Assembly: GCF_003014675.1 (NCBI RefSeq) | Contig: NZ_PYAU01000001.1 | Span: 930,001-994,000, forward strand | DNA length: 64,000 bases | Origin: Labedella gwakjiensis | Lineage (GTDB): Bacteria > Actinomycetota > Actinomycetes > Actinomycetales > Microbacteriaceae | Reading direction: 5' to 3' | In this document: positions 16,289 through 25,460 of the stretch, piece after piece | Numbering within the stretch: position 1 is the stretch's first letter | How the letters are laid out: the number at the start of each line of letters is the position of its first letter | The notes under the pieces: model-generated | Seen by the model: the letters and a program-made list of their open reading frames with translations, nothing else | What the model was told of the DNA's origin: nothing | The model's database searches: none | Program-made: the position numbers and the translations under genes

Positions 16289-18022
16289 CTACTCGTCGAC
16301 GACGATCGTCGTGACGACCGGGTTGCGGCGGTGACGGCGCGACAGCCAACGGCCGATCGTGCGCGTGATGAGGGCCTCGAGGTCCTCGCTCGACGTCTTC
16401 GAACGCGGACCGGCACCGGCGAGGGCGTCGGTGATCGCCTTGCTCGCGTTCTCCTCCCAGCCCTTCTCCTCCACGAAGCCGCGCGCGAAGAACTCGAGCG
16501 GCTCGAGCAGGCGGTTGGTGGTGGAGTCGACGATCGCGAGGATCGTGATGGTGCCCTCCTCGGAGAGGACGCGACGGTCGTTCATCGCCGTCTCGGTCGC
16601 GACACCCATCGTGGAGCCGTCGACGAAGATGTGGCCGGCGGGGATGCGGCCGCTGATGCTGGACTTGCCGTCCACGAGGTCGACGGAGACACCGTCCTCG
16701 ATGACGAACACGTTCTCGTCCGGCACACCCGTCTTGCGGGCGAGCGCGGCGTTGGCCGTGAGGTGGCGCCATTCGCCGTGGTACGGCAGCACAGCGGTGG
16801 GCTTCACGATGTTGTAGCAGTAGGTGAGCTCGCCGGCGCTCGCGTGGCCGGACACGTGCACCTTGGCGTTGCCCTTGTGCACGACCTGGGCGCCCCAGCG
16901 CGTGAACGAGTTGATGATGCGGTAGATCGCGTTCTCGTTGCCGGGGATGAGCGAGCTCGCGAGGAGGATCGTGTCGCCCTCGCCGATCTCGATGATGTGC
17001 TCGCGGTTCGCCATGCGCGACAGCGCGGCCATGGGCTCGCCCTGCGAGCCGGTGCAGATGAGGACGGTGCTCGCGTCGGGCATCTTCTCGATCGCCTTCA
17101 TGTCGACGAGCATGCCCTTGGGGATGGTGAGGAAGCCGAGCTCCTGCGCGATGCCCATGTTCCGAACCATCGACCGGCCGACGAAGGCGATCTTGCGACC
17201 GTGGCGGTCGGCGGCGTCGATGACCTGCTGGATGCGGTGCACATGGCTCGCGAAGCTCGACACGACGATGCGACGCGGGGCCGTGCGGAACACCTGGTCG
17301 ATCGCGGGGGCGAGGTCCTCCTCCGAGGTCGTGAAACCGGGGACGTCGGCGTTCGTCGAGTCGGTGAGGAAGAGGTCGACGCCCTCGTCGGCGAGGCGCG
17401 CGAAGCCGCCGAGGTCGGTGATGCGGCGGTCGAGCGGGAACTGGTCCATCTTGAAGTCGCCCGTGGCGAGCACGGTGCCGGCGTCGGTGCGGATCGCCAC
17501 GGCGAGGCCGTCGGGGATGGAGTGGTTGACGGCGAAGAACTCGGTGCCGAACGGTCCGAAGTCGACCTCGTCGCCCTCGGCGACCTGCACGGTCTTCGGC
17601 TTGATCTTGTGCTCCTCGAGCTTCGCCGTGATGAGCGCGAGCGTGAGGCGCGAGCCGACGACGGGGATGTCCTGGCGCTCCTTGAGGAGGTACGGCACGC
17701 CCCCGATGTGGTCCTCGTGGCCGTGCGTCAGCACGATCGCGACGACGTCCTTGAGTCGCGAGCGGATCGCGCTGAAGTCGGGGAGGATGACGTCGATGCC
17801 CGGCTGGTTCTCCTCGGGGAAGAGGACGCCGCAGTCGAGGATGAGCAGTTTGCCCTTGTGCTCGAAGACGGTCATGTTGCGGCCGATCTCGCCGAGTCCG
17901 CCGAGCGGCGTGACGCGGAGGCCGCCGTCGACGAGCTTGCGGGGTGCGGGCAGATCGAGCTCGTGACGGGGTGTCTTGTTGTTCAACGTGTGTACTTTCG
18001 TTTCGTGAGGTGCGTCGTTCAT
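16289..18022 (-). CDS. rnj: Ribonuclease J
   Basis: A 577-residue metallo-beta-lactamase/beta-CASP ribonuclease that matures and degrades RNA with 5'-exo and endo activity. Landmarks are RVTPLGGLGEIGRNM near the N terminus, the metal-binding THGHEDHIGG, NHSIPD, ATGDFKMDQ, the beta-CASP TGSQGEPMAAL and the distal HVSGHAS. It ends in the usual C-terminal domain. ATG 18022 (MNDAPHETKV) gives a slightly longer N terminus than usual; a TTG at 17986 (LNNKTP) cannot be excluded because neither start has a strong ribosome site. The dapA gene often found next to rnj in relatives is absent. Confidence 0.95.
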   Translation of the reverse strand: MNDAPHETKVHTLNNKTPRHELDLPAPRKLVDGGLRVTPLGGLGEIGRNMTVFEHKGKLLILDCGVLFPEENQPGIDVILPDFSAIRSRLKDVVAIVLTHGHEDHIGGVPYLLKERQDIPVVGSRLTLALITAKLEEHKIKPKTVQVAEGDEVDFGPFGTEFFAVNHSIPDGLAVAIRTDAGTVLATGDFKMDQFPLDRRITDLGGFARLADEGVDLFLTDSTNADVPGFTTSEEDLAPAIDQVFRTAPRRIVVSSFASHVHRIQQVIDAADRHGRKIAFVGRSMVRNMGIAQELGFLTIPKGMLVDMKAIEKMPDASTVLICTGSQGEPMAALSRMANREHIIEIGEGDTILLASSLIPGNENAIYRIINSFTRWGAQVVHKGNAKVHVSGHASAGELTYCYNIVKPTAVLPYHGEWRHLTANAALARKTGVPDENVFVIEDGVSVDLVDGKSSISGRIPAGHIFVDGSTMGVATETAMNDRRVLSEEGTITILAIVDSTTNRLLEPLEFFARGFVEEKGWEENASKAITDALAGAGPRSKTSSEDLEALITRTIGRWLSRRHRRNPVVTTIVVDE

Positions 18023-18217
18023 GCGCGACGCGCAGGGGGTGGCACCACATGGGGTGCCGGAGTCTGAGGGGTTCCCTCCGCCCGAGTCGATCGATCGGAG
18101 TCGATCGACGGGTGGCGATGTCGGCGGAACGAGATGCGTTCGTCGACGGGGATCCCCTCTACCTTCCCACACGAACCTGTGCGGCGTGCGCCCGTGTCTC
18201 GACGAGGGCGCCGGACG

Positions 18218-19684
18218 TCACACCGCGAGCGGCCGAATCGACGGGGGCAGGACGTCGACGACGGACCGCGCGATTCCGAGCAGGCGGGCATCGCGGCGGG
18301 GGCCGGCCGTCAGCTGGAGGCCGATGGGCAGGCCGGACGCCGAGAAGCCGTTCGGCACGGAGATCCCGGGGACGCCGAGCGGGGTGAGCGCCAGACACGG
18401 CTCCATCCACGACAGGTAGTCGGTCGTGGGCTCGCCCGCGACCGCTCTCGGGAACCGGTCCTCGACGACGAACGGAAGCACCGAGGTGGTCGCCGAGAGG
18501 AGGACGTCGACGTCGTCGAAGAAGCGTGCGGCCTCGCGCACGAGTCGCGTCTGCACCTGCTGCGCTCGCAGGACGTCGACGGCGGTGAGGCGCCTGCCCT
18601 CCTCGATGTTCGCCGCGAGGAAGTCGACGAACGACTCCGTGCCGGCGTCGAGGTCCTCCCCGAACGCGTCGAAGAACTCCGCCGCGCGAAGGGTCCGGAA
18701 GGCCTCGACCGACCCGTCCAGGTCGGGAGCGACCTCGACGATCTCCGCGCCTGCGTCCTCGAGGAGACGAGCGGCCCGTTCGACGCTCTCGACGATCTCG
18801 GGGTCGACCCGCGTGCGTCCTCCGAGGGTCGGCGCGAGGGCGATGCGGAGCCCGGAGAGCGGGACGGCCTGCACGGGCGCGTCGATCGTCGGGGCGGCGT
18901 AGGAGAGCGGATCCCTCGCGTCGGGGCCTGCCATGACCGACAGCAGCAGCGCCACATCGTCGACGGTCCTCGCGAGGGGGCCCGTGACCGTGAGCGTCGA
19001 GAGGACATCGGTCGACGTGTTGGGCACGACGCCCGGTGTCGGGCGGAAGCCGACCACGTTGCAGAACGCGGCGGGGTTGCGCAGCGAACCACCCATATCC
19101 GATCCGTCCGCTATCGGCTGGAACCCCGCCGCGAGCGCGGCCGCGGCGCCGCCGGACGATCCCCCGACGCTGCGCGTGAGGTCGTACGGATTCCGGGTGG
19201 GCCCGAACAGGGTGTTGAACGTGTTCGAGCCCGCGGCGTGCTCCGGCACGTTCGTCTTGCCGATCCGGACCGCGCCGGCGGCGCGGATGCGCGCGACGTG
19301 CAGGTCGTCGGCTGTGGCCACATCGTTCGCGTGGCGCGGCGAACCGGACGTCGTCGGGAACCCCGTCGTCGACGCGGTGTCCTTGATGCTGATCGGCAGC
19401 CCGTGCAGGGGTCCGAGCGGCGCACCGGCCTCGCGCGCCCGGTCGGCACGCTGCGCCTCACGCATCGCACCGTCGGCGTCGATGTTGACGACGGCGTTGA
19501 TCGCTCCGTTCGCCTCGTCGAGTCTGGCCAGGTGGTCGGAGAGCACCTCGACGGCCGACACCTCGCCGGAACGAAGGAGTCGCGAGAGCTCCGTCGCCGT
19601 CCGCGCAGACAACCTACCGCCGTCGAGACTATGAGGACGGTCGAGACCGTCGAGACCGTCGGCGGTGCTCGTCCCGTCACGCAT
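18218..19684 (-). CDS. Amidase signature family protein
   Basis: A 488-residue amidase-signature hydrolase acting on an unidentified amide. The catalytic Ser-Ser-Lys triad is K101 (LPISIKDTAST), S176 (SVGGSSGGAAAA) and S200 (GSDMGGSLRNPA). The length and the C-terminal PNGFSASGLPIGLQL motif are typical of family members with small-molecule amide substrates rather than GatA, and no gatB or gatC is adjacent. It appears to be a single-gene unit between rnj and a lipoprotein gene. Confidence 0.9.
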   Translation of the reverse strand: MRDGTSTADGLDGLDRPHSLDGGRLSARTATELSRLLRSGEVSAVEVLSDHLARLDEANGAINAVVNIDADGAMREAQRADRAREAGAPLGPLHGLPISIKDTASTTGFPTTSGSPRHANDVATADDLHVARIRAAGAVRIGKTNVPEHAAGSNTFNTLFGPTRNPYDLTRSVGGSSGGAAAALAAGFQPIADGSDMGGSLRNPAAFCNVVGFRPTPGVVPNTSTDVLSTLTVTGPLARTVDDVALLLSVMAGPDARDPLSYAAPTIDAPVQAVPLSGLRIALAPTLGGRTRVDPEIVESVERAARLLEDAGAEIVEVAPDLDGSVEAFRTLRAAEFFDAFGEDLDAGTESFVDFLAANIEEGRRLTAVDVLRAQQVQTRLVREAARFFDDVDVLLSATTSVLPFVVEDRFPRAVAGEPTTDYLSWMEPCLALTPLGVPGISVPNGFSASGLPIGLQLTAGPRRDARLLGIARSVVDVLPPSIRPLAV

Positions 19685-19753
19685 GCCGTCTCCTCGTCGT
19701 CGGTCGGCGGACCCTCCTCGACCCTATCGGCGCGGACGGGGACACCGACCAGA

Positions 19754-20383
19754 TCACGGGTGCTCGGACTGCACCGGTCCGACGCTCAGGAGCGCGGCGT
19801 CGGGGTTCTCGCACGCCGTCATTCCCGACGCCTTCACGAAGACCGACGTGTAGGAGTGCGGCGGGTACACCCTGTAGCCGTCCGCCGTCACAGGGGTACA
19901 GTCGGCGGCGTCGTAGTTCTGGGCGTTCGCGACCTTGAGCGGCGCGTAGGCGGACCCGCCGGCCGCGATCGTCACGGGCTCTCCCGCACCCGTCTGGGTC
20001 GCCGGCGCACCGATCTGGGTGCCGTTCCCGTCGCCCACGAACGAGACGCCGGGAGGGCCGTCGAGCAGGCATTCGGCGTCCGTGGTGTTCGTGAACTGCA
20101 GCGCGAGGTCGACGCTACCCGCGGCCCCTCCGCCGCCGTCCACGACGGTGATGTCGAGACCGTCCGTCGGGCACGTGCCCTCGGGGGCAGGGGTCTGAGA
20201 GGCATTCGCGGACGGCTCCGCGCTCGGCGCGGAGACGGGAGCGGACGAGGCGGAGGCGGTTGGCGTCGACGACGGGGAGGCACTCACGGCGGAATCGGCG
20301 GACGAGGTGCACCCGGCGAGGGCGGCGGCGAGGACCGCCGCGGCACCGACGGACACGAGGGAGGAGAAGAGACGACGGGACAT
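19754..20383 (-). CDS. Secreted lipoprotein with DUF4232-like domain
   Basis: A 209-residue exported lipoprotein. A signal peptide ends in lipobox LAGC (Cys about residue 25), followed by a Ser/Ala/Pro-rich linker (about 26-65) and a beta-rich domain with CPTDGLDITVV, ECLLDGPPG and two further cysteines, which matches the DUF4232 pattern of mycobacterial and actinobacterial lipoproteins. GGAG precedes ATG 20383. Function is unknown; the linker composition suggests a domain displayed away from the membrane. Confidence 0.82.
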   Translation of the reverse strand: MSRRLFSSLVSVGAAAVLAAALAGCTSSADSAVSASPSSTPTASASSAPVSAPSAEPSANASQTPAPEGTCPTDGLDITVVDGGGGAAGSVDLALQFTNTTDAECLLDGPPGVSFVGDGNGTQIGAPATQTGAGEPVTIAAGGSAYAPLKVANAQNYDAADCTPVTADGYRVYPPHSYTSVFVKASGMTACENPDAALLSVGPVQSEHP

Positions 20384-20505
20384 GGCTCCATCCGACTCCC
20401 GCTGTGGATCCGGTGTCCAGACCCTCTCAGACGCGCCCAGCCTGCTCACGGCGCGCATCCAGGCCGAGGCCCGCTATCCGGTGGGGAGACGGGGTGGTGC
20501 CGCGC

Positions 20506-20874
20506 TCAGGCGTCGCGCTCGGCGGCTTCCGCGGCGTCGGCGCGAAGGCCCGCCCGAGCGGCCACGACGATCGCGTACGGGACGATGGCGGGGATGATCA
20601 CGAGGCACGCCGCAAGGAGGATTCGAGCCGAGGCGAGTGCGTCCGAATCGACGACGTACTCACCACGGACCACGTAGCCGACGGACTCCAGAGCCTGAAG
20701 GATGTGGCGTCGACTACCCGCGACATCCTGCGGCCCGTCCACGGCGGCGGACGTCGCGACGGCCGCAGCGACGCCGGCGGCGAGGCTCAGCACGAGCCAC
20801 GTCCAGAGCACCACGGAGAAACCGCGCCCGAGCCCGGGCCTCTTCGGGTCGCGTCGCGGCTCGAACTCGCTCAT
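20506..20874 (-). CDS. Small two-TM membrane protein of unknown function
   Basis: A 122-residue protein with two hydrophobic segments (about 19-45, VLWTWLVLSLAAGVAAAV, and 84-108, ILLAACLVIIPAIVPYAIVV) flanking an extracytoplasmic loop. The N terminus is charged (MSEFEPRRDPKRP). I do not recognise the family. It lies between the ptsH terminator and the lipoprotein gene, transcribed the same way. Confidence 0.65.
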   Translation of the reverse strand: MSEFEPRRDPKRPGLGRGFSVVLWTWLVLSLAAGVAAAVATSAAVDGPQDVAGSRRHILQALESVGYVVRGEYVVDSDALASARILLAACLVIIPAIVPYAIVVAARAGLRADAAEAAERDA

Positions 20875-20917
20875 CCGTCCAGTCTGGCAGGCACGTCACC
20901 GAGGACCGTCACGGGAG

Positions 20918-20963
20918 AACGCGGAACGGGCCGGGTGCGTCAGCACCCGACCCGTTCCGCGTT
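20918..20963 (-). terminator. Terminator of the fructose PTS operon
   Basis: AACGCGGAACGGG (20918-20930) pairs with CCCGTTCCGCGTT (20951-20963), and the stem continues after one mismatch with CGGGTGC/GCACCCG around a 4-nt loop. It starts 6 bp past the ptsH stop codon. Confidence 0.85.
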
Positions 20964-20968
20964 GCGCC

Positions 20969-21238
20969 CTACTCGGCGTCGAGGTCCGTCTCGAGGACCG
21001 CGGCGAGCTTCTCGAGCGCCTCCTCGGCGCCCTCGCCCTCGGCGCGCAGCGTCACGGTGTCGCCGTGCGACGCACCGAGTCCGAGGAGGGACAGGATGCT
21101 CGACGCCGGCATCGGCTGGCCGTCGCCCTTCGCGATGGTGACGGGCACGGACTGCTCCTTCACCGCGGCGATGAAGATGGAGGCGGGGCGGGCGTGAAGC
21201 CCGACGCGGCTCGCGATGACGGCGTTGCGTTCGGCCAT
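20969..21238 (-). CDS. ptsH: Phosphocarrier protein HPr
   Basis: An 89-residue HPr, which carries phosphate from enzyme I to PTS permeases in the cytoplasm. The active-site histidine is H15 in RVGLHARPAS and the regulatory serine position is S46 (PMPASSILSLLGLG). It is the last gene of the fructose operon, 36 bp after fruA; enzyme I (ptsI) is not in the window. The operon position suggests it is fructose-induced. Confidence 0.96.
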   Translation of the reverse strand: MAERNAVIASRVGLHARPASIFIAAVKEQSVPVTIAKGDGQPMPASSILSLLGLGASHGDTVTLRAEGEGAEEALEKLAAVLETDLDAE

Positions 21239-21274
21239 GATGTGTCCTTTCAGGGAACGGGGACGGGGTAGAGG

Positions 21275-23320
21275 TCAGGCGGCGACGGGCGCGCGGACGT
21301 CGTCCGCTACGACCGCCCTGTCCGTCTCGATCGGGCGACGACGCACCCAGCGCTTGAGGGCGATGACCGCGAGCGCCGAGATCACCGTACCGACCGCGAT
21401 CGAGAGGATGAAGAGCCACACGTTGCCGATCGCGAAGAAGACGAAGATTCCTCCGTGCGGGGCCTGCGATGTGACGCCGAAGCCCATGAGCATCGCGCCG
21501 GTGACGGCGCTTCCGAGGATCGACGCGGGGATGACGCGGAACAGGTCGGCTGCGGCGAAGGGGATGGCCCCCTCCGAGATGAACGCGGCGCCGAGGAGCC
21601 ACGCGGCCTTGCCGTTCTCGCGCTCGGCGGCGCTGAAGAGCTTGCGGTCGAGCGTCGTCGCGAGCGCCATGGCGAGCGGCGGCACCATGCCCGCGCCCAT
21701 GACTGCGGCCATGATGACCCACGGGGCCTGGTTGTCGATCGACCCGGCGCCGAGACCGGCGACGGCGAACGCGTAGGCCACCTTGTTCACGGGGCCACCG
21801 AGGTCGAACGCCATCATGGTGCCGAGGATGAGTCCGAGTCCCACGGCGGCGACGCCGGAGAGCGAGGTCAGCCAGGCGTTGAGGCCCGTGGTGATGGCGG
21901 CGATGGGGCCGCCGAGGATGATCACCATGAGGCCGCTCGCGATGATCGAGGCGACGAGCGGGATGATCACGACGGGCATGAGGCCGCGCAGCCAGCGGGG
22001 CACGGAGAGTCGGCCGATCCACATGGCCACGGCTCCGGCGAGCAGACCACCGACGATGCCGCCGAGGAATCCGGCACCCATGATGACGGCGATCGCGCCG
22101 GCCGTGAAGCCGGGGGCGATGCCGGGCCTGTCGGCCATCGCGTAGGCGATGTATCCGGCGAGGGCGGCGACGAGGAAGCCCATCGAGGCGTTACCGATCG
22201 TGAACGCGACCGCACCCAGGTACTCGCCGAGGCCACCGGCCGGGAGGTTCCAGAGCGTGTTGCCGAGGATGATCTCGACGGGACGCTCGGTGATGTCGAA
22301 GCCGCCGAGGAGGAAGCCGAGGGCGATGAGCAGACCGCCACCCGCGACGAACGGGATCATGTAGCTGACGCCGGTGAGTAGCCAGCGCTTCACGGCCGCT
22401 CCTCCACTCTCCTTCGGACCCGAGGATGCCGCGGCGGCCGAGGCGGAGGCGTCGGTGGACGAACCGGCGACGCGCGACGCGTTGGGGTCGTCCGCAGCGG
22501 CGAGCGCCTTCTGGATGAGGCCGTCGGCGTCGTCGATGCCGCGCTTGACGGGCACCTGCACGACGGGCTTGCCGGCGAAGCGGGCCTTGTCGCGCACGTC
22601 CACGTCGACCGCGAAGATGACGGCCTCCGCGCGCTCGATGAGTGCGGGGTCGAGCGGCGTCGCACCGGACGAGCCCTGGGTCTCCATGTGGAGCTCGACG
22701 CCGGCGCGCTTCGCGGCGGCGGTGAGCGAGTCGGCGGCCATGTAGGTGTGCGCGATGCCGGTGGGGCACGCGCTCACGCCGACGAGCACGCGCGGCGCGG
22801 CGGGCTCGGCAGAACCTGCGGCCGGGGCAGCGGCGGCCGGAGCAGCAGCAGCGGCCGGCTTCTCCCCCTCCGGAGTGAGCGCCTCGTCGACGAGAGCGAC
22901 GAGGGCCTCGGCCGTGGGGGCGGACCGGAGCGACTCGACGAACTCGGGACGGATGAGCGAACGCGCGAGGGTCGACAGGAGCGCGAGGTGCGCCTGGTCG
23001 GCGCCGTCGGGCGCAGCGATGAGGAAGACGAGGTCGGCCGGGGCGTCCGGCTCTCCGAAGTCGACGGGACGTGAGAGGCGCGCGAGGGCGAGCGTCGGCT
23101 CTGTGACGGAGGCAGAGCGGCAGTGCGGGATGGCGAGGCCGCCGGGGATGCCCGTGTCGGTCTGGCTCTCGCGGGCCCACGCGTCGGCGTAGAGCGCCTC
23201 GACGTCGGTCGCGCGGCCCGCGTCGACGACGCGCGTCGCGAGGGCTCGGATGACGCCGGACTTGTCCGGGCCGAGGTCCGCGTCGAGGGCGACGAGGGCC
23301 GGGGTGATGAGTGTGGTCAT
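21275..23320 (-). CDS. fruA: Fructose PTS permease, EIIABC
   Basis: A 681-residue three-domain phosphotransferase permease that imports fructose as fructose-1-phosphate. EIIA occupies about 1-150 with phospho-His H66 (LAIPHCRSA); an Ala/Pro-rich linker (about 153-174) leads to EIIB with phospho-Cys C185 (GVSACPTGIAHTYMAA); EIIC (about 315-660) has many membrane segments including GAGFLGGIVGGLLAG and AFDLGGPVNK. It lies between fruK and ptsH, with short gaps, in one operon. Confidence 0.96.
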   Translation of the reverse strand: MTTLITPALVALDADLGPDKSGVIRALATRVVDAGRATDVEALYADAWARESQTDTGIPGGLAIPHCRSASVTEPTLALARLSRPVDFGEPDAPADLVFLIAAPDGADQAHLALLSTLARSLIRPEFVESLRSAPTAEALVALVDEALTPEGEKPAAAAAPAAAAPAAGSAEPAAPRVLVGVSACPTGIAHTYMAADSLTAAAKRAGVELHMETQGSSGATPLDPALIERAEAVIFAVDVDVRDKARFAGKPVVQVPVKRGIDDADGLIQKALAAADDPNASRVAGSSTDASASAAAASSGPKESGGAAVKRWLLTGVSYMIPFVAGGGLLIALGFLLGGFDITERPVEIILGNTLWNLPAGGLGEYLGAVAFTIGNASMGFLVAALAGYIAYAMADRPGIAPGFTAGAIAVIMGAGFLGGIVGGLLAGAVAMWIGRLSVPRWLRGLMPVVIIPLVASIIASGLMVIILGGPIAAITTGLNAWLTSLSGVAAVGLGLILGTMMAFDLGGPVNKVAYAFAVAGLGAGSIDNQAPWVIMAAVMGAGMVPPLAMALATTLDRKLFSAAERENGKAAWLLGAAFISEGAIPFAAADLFRVIPASILGSAVTGAMLMGFGVTSQAPHGGIFVFFAIGNVWLFILSIAVGTVISALAVIALKRWVRRRPIETDRAVVADDVRAPVAA

Positions 23321-23329
23321 GATGTGTCC

Positions 23330-24343
23330 TTACTGGTGTCCGGCGACGATGCGCGGAAGGGGGGTGACCTCGACGAGGTCGGGACGGGTCTGATCGGGAC
23401 GCGGAACGGTGCTGCCCGCGAGGGAGGCGGCCGCCGCACCGTAGGCGACGGCGAGGCCGATGGCACGCTCGGGCGGCTGCCCGGCGTGCACGGCGACGAG
23501 GTAGCCGGCGAGCGACGAGTCGCCGGCGCCGACGGTGGACCGCGGGGTGATCCGCGGCGGCCGGGCCGCCCAGGATCCGTCGCGCGTCACGAGCAGCGCC
23601 CCGGCCGCGCCGAGCGTGAGCAGCATGGCCGCCACCCCGAGCTCGGGCAGGAGCGATTCGGCTACGCGTGCGGCGAGCTCCGGGTCGGCCTCGAGGGCGT
23701 CGCCGTCCGGGACGTCGGTGTAGCCGAGGGTCGCGGCGAGCTCGGCGAGCTCGTGGGCGTTGGGCTTGATGAGGTCGACGCCGCCCGACGTGCCCGCCGA
23801 GCGGATCACGGAGGCGAGGGCGGGCCCGGAGGTGTCGACGGCGACGGCGGGCGCCGGCACGCCGAGCTCCGCGGATCGCGCACGCACGGCCGCGATGAGG
23901 CGGGGGTAGAGGTCCTCGGTGGCGCCTGGGGGGACGGAACCGGCGAGGACGAGCCACTGCGCCGTCGCCGCGCGACGGGCCGTCTCCGCGATGAGCCGCT
24001 CGACGGCCGCGGCTGTGAGGGGCTCGCCCGCGGCGTTGAGCTTCGTCGTGGTGCCGTCTGGTTCGCTCACGGTCACGTTGGTGCGGACGAGAGCACCCGT
24101 CGGCACGTTCGCGACGGACGCCTCGAGCTCGGCGAGCTCCGTGAGGAAGGGGTCGCTCGCGTCGCACGGCACCACGGCGAGCACGTCGACGGCGGCTGCG
24201 TGGAGCGCCCGCGCCACGTTGACGCCCTTGCCACCGGCCTGCTCGTGCTGCTCGGCGACCACCTGCACCTCGCCGCGCTTGAGCGGCTCGGAGAGTTCGA
24301 TCGTGCGATCGATCGAGGGGTTGGCCGTGACGGTGACGATCAT
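23330..24343 (-). CDS. fruK: 1-phosphofructokinase
   Basis: A 337-residue PfkB-family kinase that phosphorylates fructose-1-phosphate to fructose-1,6-bisphosphate. It starts MIVTVTANPSIDRTIEL, has the PfkB sugar-binding motif AGGKGVNVARAL, and the ATP/catalytic motif TVGAGDSSLAGYL whose Asp is the catalytic base. Its start overlaps the fruR stop by 4 bp (ATGA), and it is 9 bp upstream of fruA. Function follows from family and operon. Confidence 0.95.
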   Translation of the reverse strand: MIVTVTANPSIDRTIELSEPLKRGEVQVVAEQHEQAGGKGVNVARALHAAAVDVLAVVPCDASDPFLTELAELEASVANVPTGALVRTNVTVSEPDGTTTKLNAAGEPLTAAAVERLIAETARRAATAQWLVLAGSVPPGATEDLYPRLIAAVRARSAELGVPAPAVAVDTSGPALASVIRSAGTSGGVDLIKPNAHELAELAATLGYTDVPDGDALEADPELAARVAESLLPELGVAAMLLTLGAAGALLVTRDGSWAARPPRITPRSTVGAGDSSLAGYLVAVHAGQPPERAIGLAVAYGAAAASLAGSTVPRPDQTRPDLVEVTPLPRIVAGHQ

Positions 24344-25128
24344 GCGACCACCACCTCCACACCCACGGATTCGAGGGTCTTCGAGAGCCGCGCGTCGGGC
24401 TCGGCGTCGGTGATGAGCATGTCGAGGTCGCCGAGGGCGGCGAAGCGGTGGAGCGCCTCCTCACCGAGCTTGCCGGAGTCGGCGAGCAGGATGCGGCGGC
24501 GGGCGCAGCGAACCATCGCGGCCTTCACGGCCGCCTCGAGTTCGTCGGGGGTGCTGAGGCCGAAGTCGGCGCTCACGCCGTTCGTGCCGATGAAGGCGAT
24601 GTCCGGTCGGAGGCGGTCGAGCTGCTCGACGGTGGGGGCGCCGACGGCCGCGCTCGTCTCGCCGCGCACCCGGCCGCCGAGGAGGTGGAGGTCGAGCGCG
24701 GGTGCGCCGTAGAGGGCGGCGGCGATGGGTACGGAGTTGGTGATGACGTCGAGGGTGTCCCCCGGCGTCTCGGGTGCCCACTCCCCGAGCCGCGCCGCGA
24801 ACGCGCCCGTCGTGGTGCCCGAGTCGACGAGGACCGATCCGCGGAAACCCGCGGGCACGAGCCGGATGGCGGCCGCGGCGATGCGCCGCTTGCCGTCGCG
24901 GTTGAGGGTCTCACGGTCGGCGAGCGTGGGCTCGGCGACGCTCGCGCGGGAGGCGGAGACGGCGCCGCCGTGGACGCGGCGGACGTGGCCGACCGATTCG
25001 AGCTGGTCGAGGTCGCGGCGGATGGTCTCGCTCGTCACGTTGAAGCGGCGGGACAGCTCGGTGACGGAGACGCGGCCGTCGGCCTCGATGGAGGCGATGA
25101 TCTCCTGGTGCCGCTCCGTTGCGTACAT
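24340..25128 (-). CDS. fruR: DeoR-family regulator of the fructose operon
   Basis: A 262-residue DeoR-family repressor. The N-terminal winged helix is ERHQEIIASIEADGRVSVTE...TSETIRRDLDQLE, and the effector domain (about 75-250) carries VLVDSGTTTGAFA and TNSVPIAAAL, typical of sensors of phosphorylated sugars. As first gene of the fru operon it probably represses its own transcription until fructose-1-phosphate appears. AT-rich direct repeats lie 60-105 bp upstream. Confidence 0.93.
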   Translation of the reverse strand: MYATERHQEIIASIEADGRVSVTELSRRFNVTSETIRRDLDQLESVGHVRRVHGGAVSASRASVAEPTLADRETLNRDGKRRIAAAAIRLVPAGFRGSVLVDSGTTTGAFAARLGEWAPETPGDTLDVITNSVPIAAALYGAPALDLHLLGGRVRGETSAAVGAPTVEQLDRLRPDIAFIGTNGVSADFGLSTPDELEAAVKAAMVRCARRRILLADSGKLGEEALHRFAALGDLDMLITDAEPDARLSKTLESVGVEVVVA

Positions 25129-25190
25129 GGCGTCTTCCTCGACTGTGTGTGCTCGACCGTGAATCTGCGTCTATCCCCGATGTGGGTAGG

Positions 25191-25233
25191 AACAAGAAAA
25201 CCACACAAACCCACATAAAACAAGACAACCACA
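25191..25233. promoter_or_regulatory. Direct-repeat operator upstream of fruR
   Basis: Two 15-bp copies, AACAAGAAAACCACA (25191-25205) and AACAAGACAACCACA (25219-25233), differ at one base and are spaced 28 bp apart; a related AACCCACA lies between them. They are in an AT-rich patch 63-105 bp upstream of fruR, which fits DeoR-type direct-repeat binding. Confidence 0.68.
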
Positions 25234-25271
25234 GAATCATTCCTCCTCCGCACGCCACGACACCCCGCCAC

Positions 25272-25331
25272 ATGCAGCTTTTGAGCGTGATCACACCGCT
25301 GTACCGGCGTAAACGCGCTCAAAAGCTGCAT
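25272..25331. repeat. Long-loop intergenic palindrome
   Basis: ATGCAGCTTTTGAGCG (25272-25287) and its exact complement CGCTCAAAAGCTGCAT (25316-25331) flank a 28-nt loop containing GTGATCAC across its left edge and a CCG/CGG pairing. It lies between fruR and the divergent hydrolase gene. Confidence 0.78.
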
Positions 25332-25343
25332 CCGACGGGAATC

Positions 25344-25432
25344 GGGGGCGGGGGGGCGGGGCGGGGGCGGGGCGGGGCCGGGGGCGGGGGTGCCGGGGGG
25401 GGGTGAGGGTGCCGGGGGGCGGGCGTATCGTC
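25344..25432. other. G-run tract with G-quadruplex potential
   Basis: Over about 90 bases the plus strand has a dozen or more runs of three to nine Gs separated by one to six bases (GGGGGCGGGGGGGCGGGG and similar). It completes the 332-bp intergenic region between fruR and the hydrolase gene and ends 28 bp before the hydrolase ATG, on its coding strand. Confidence 0.8.
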
Positions 25433-25460
25433 GGTCGCACGATCGTCGAAGGAGTCAGCC

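Noticed and set aside
14985-18050. A fusion protein of RNase J and SPL-like protein
   Set aside because: The N-terminal part is a shifted-frame reading of rnj; the SPL-like domain starts at MDTVTTA at 16118 with a hairpin upstream.
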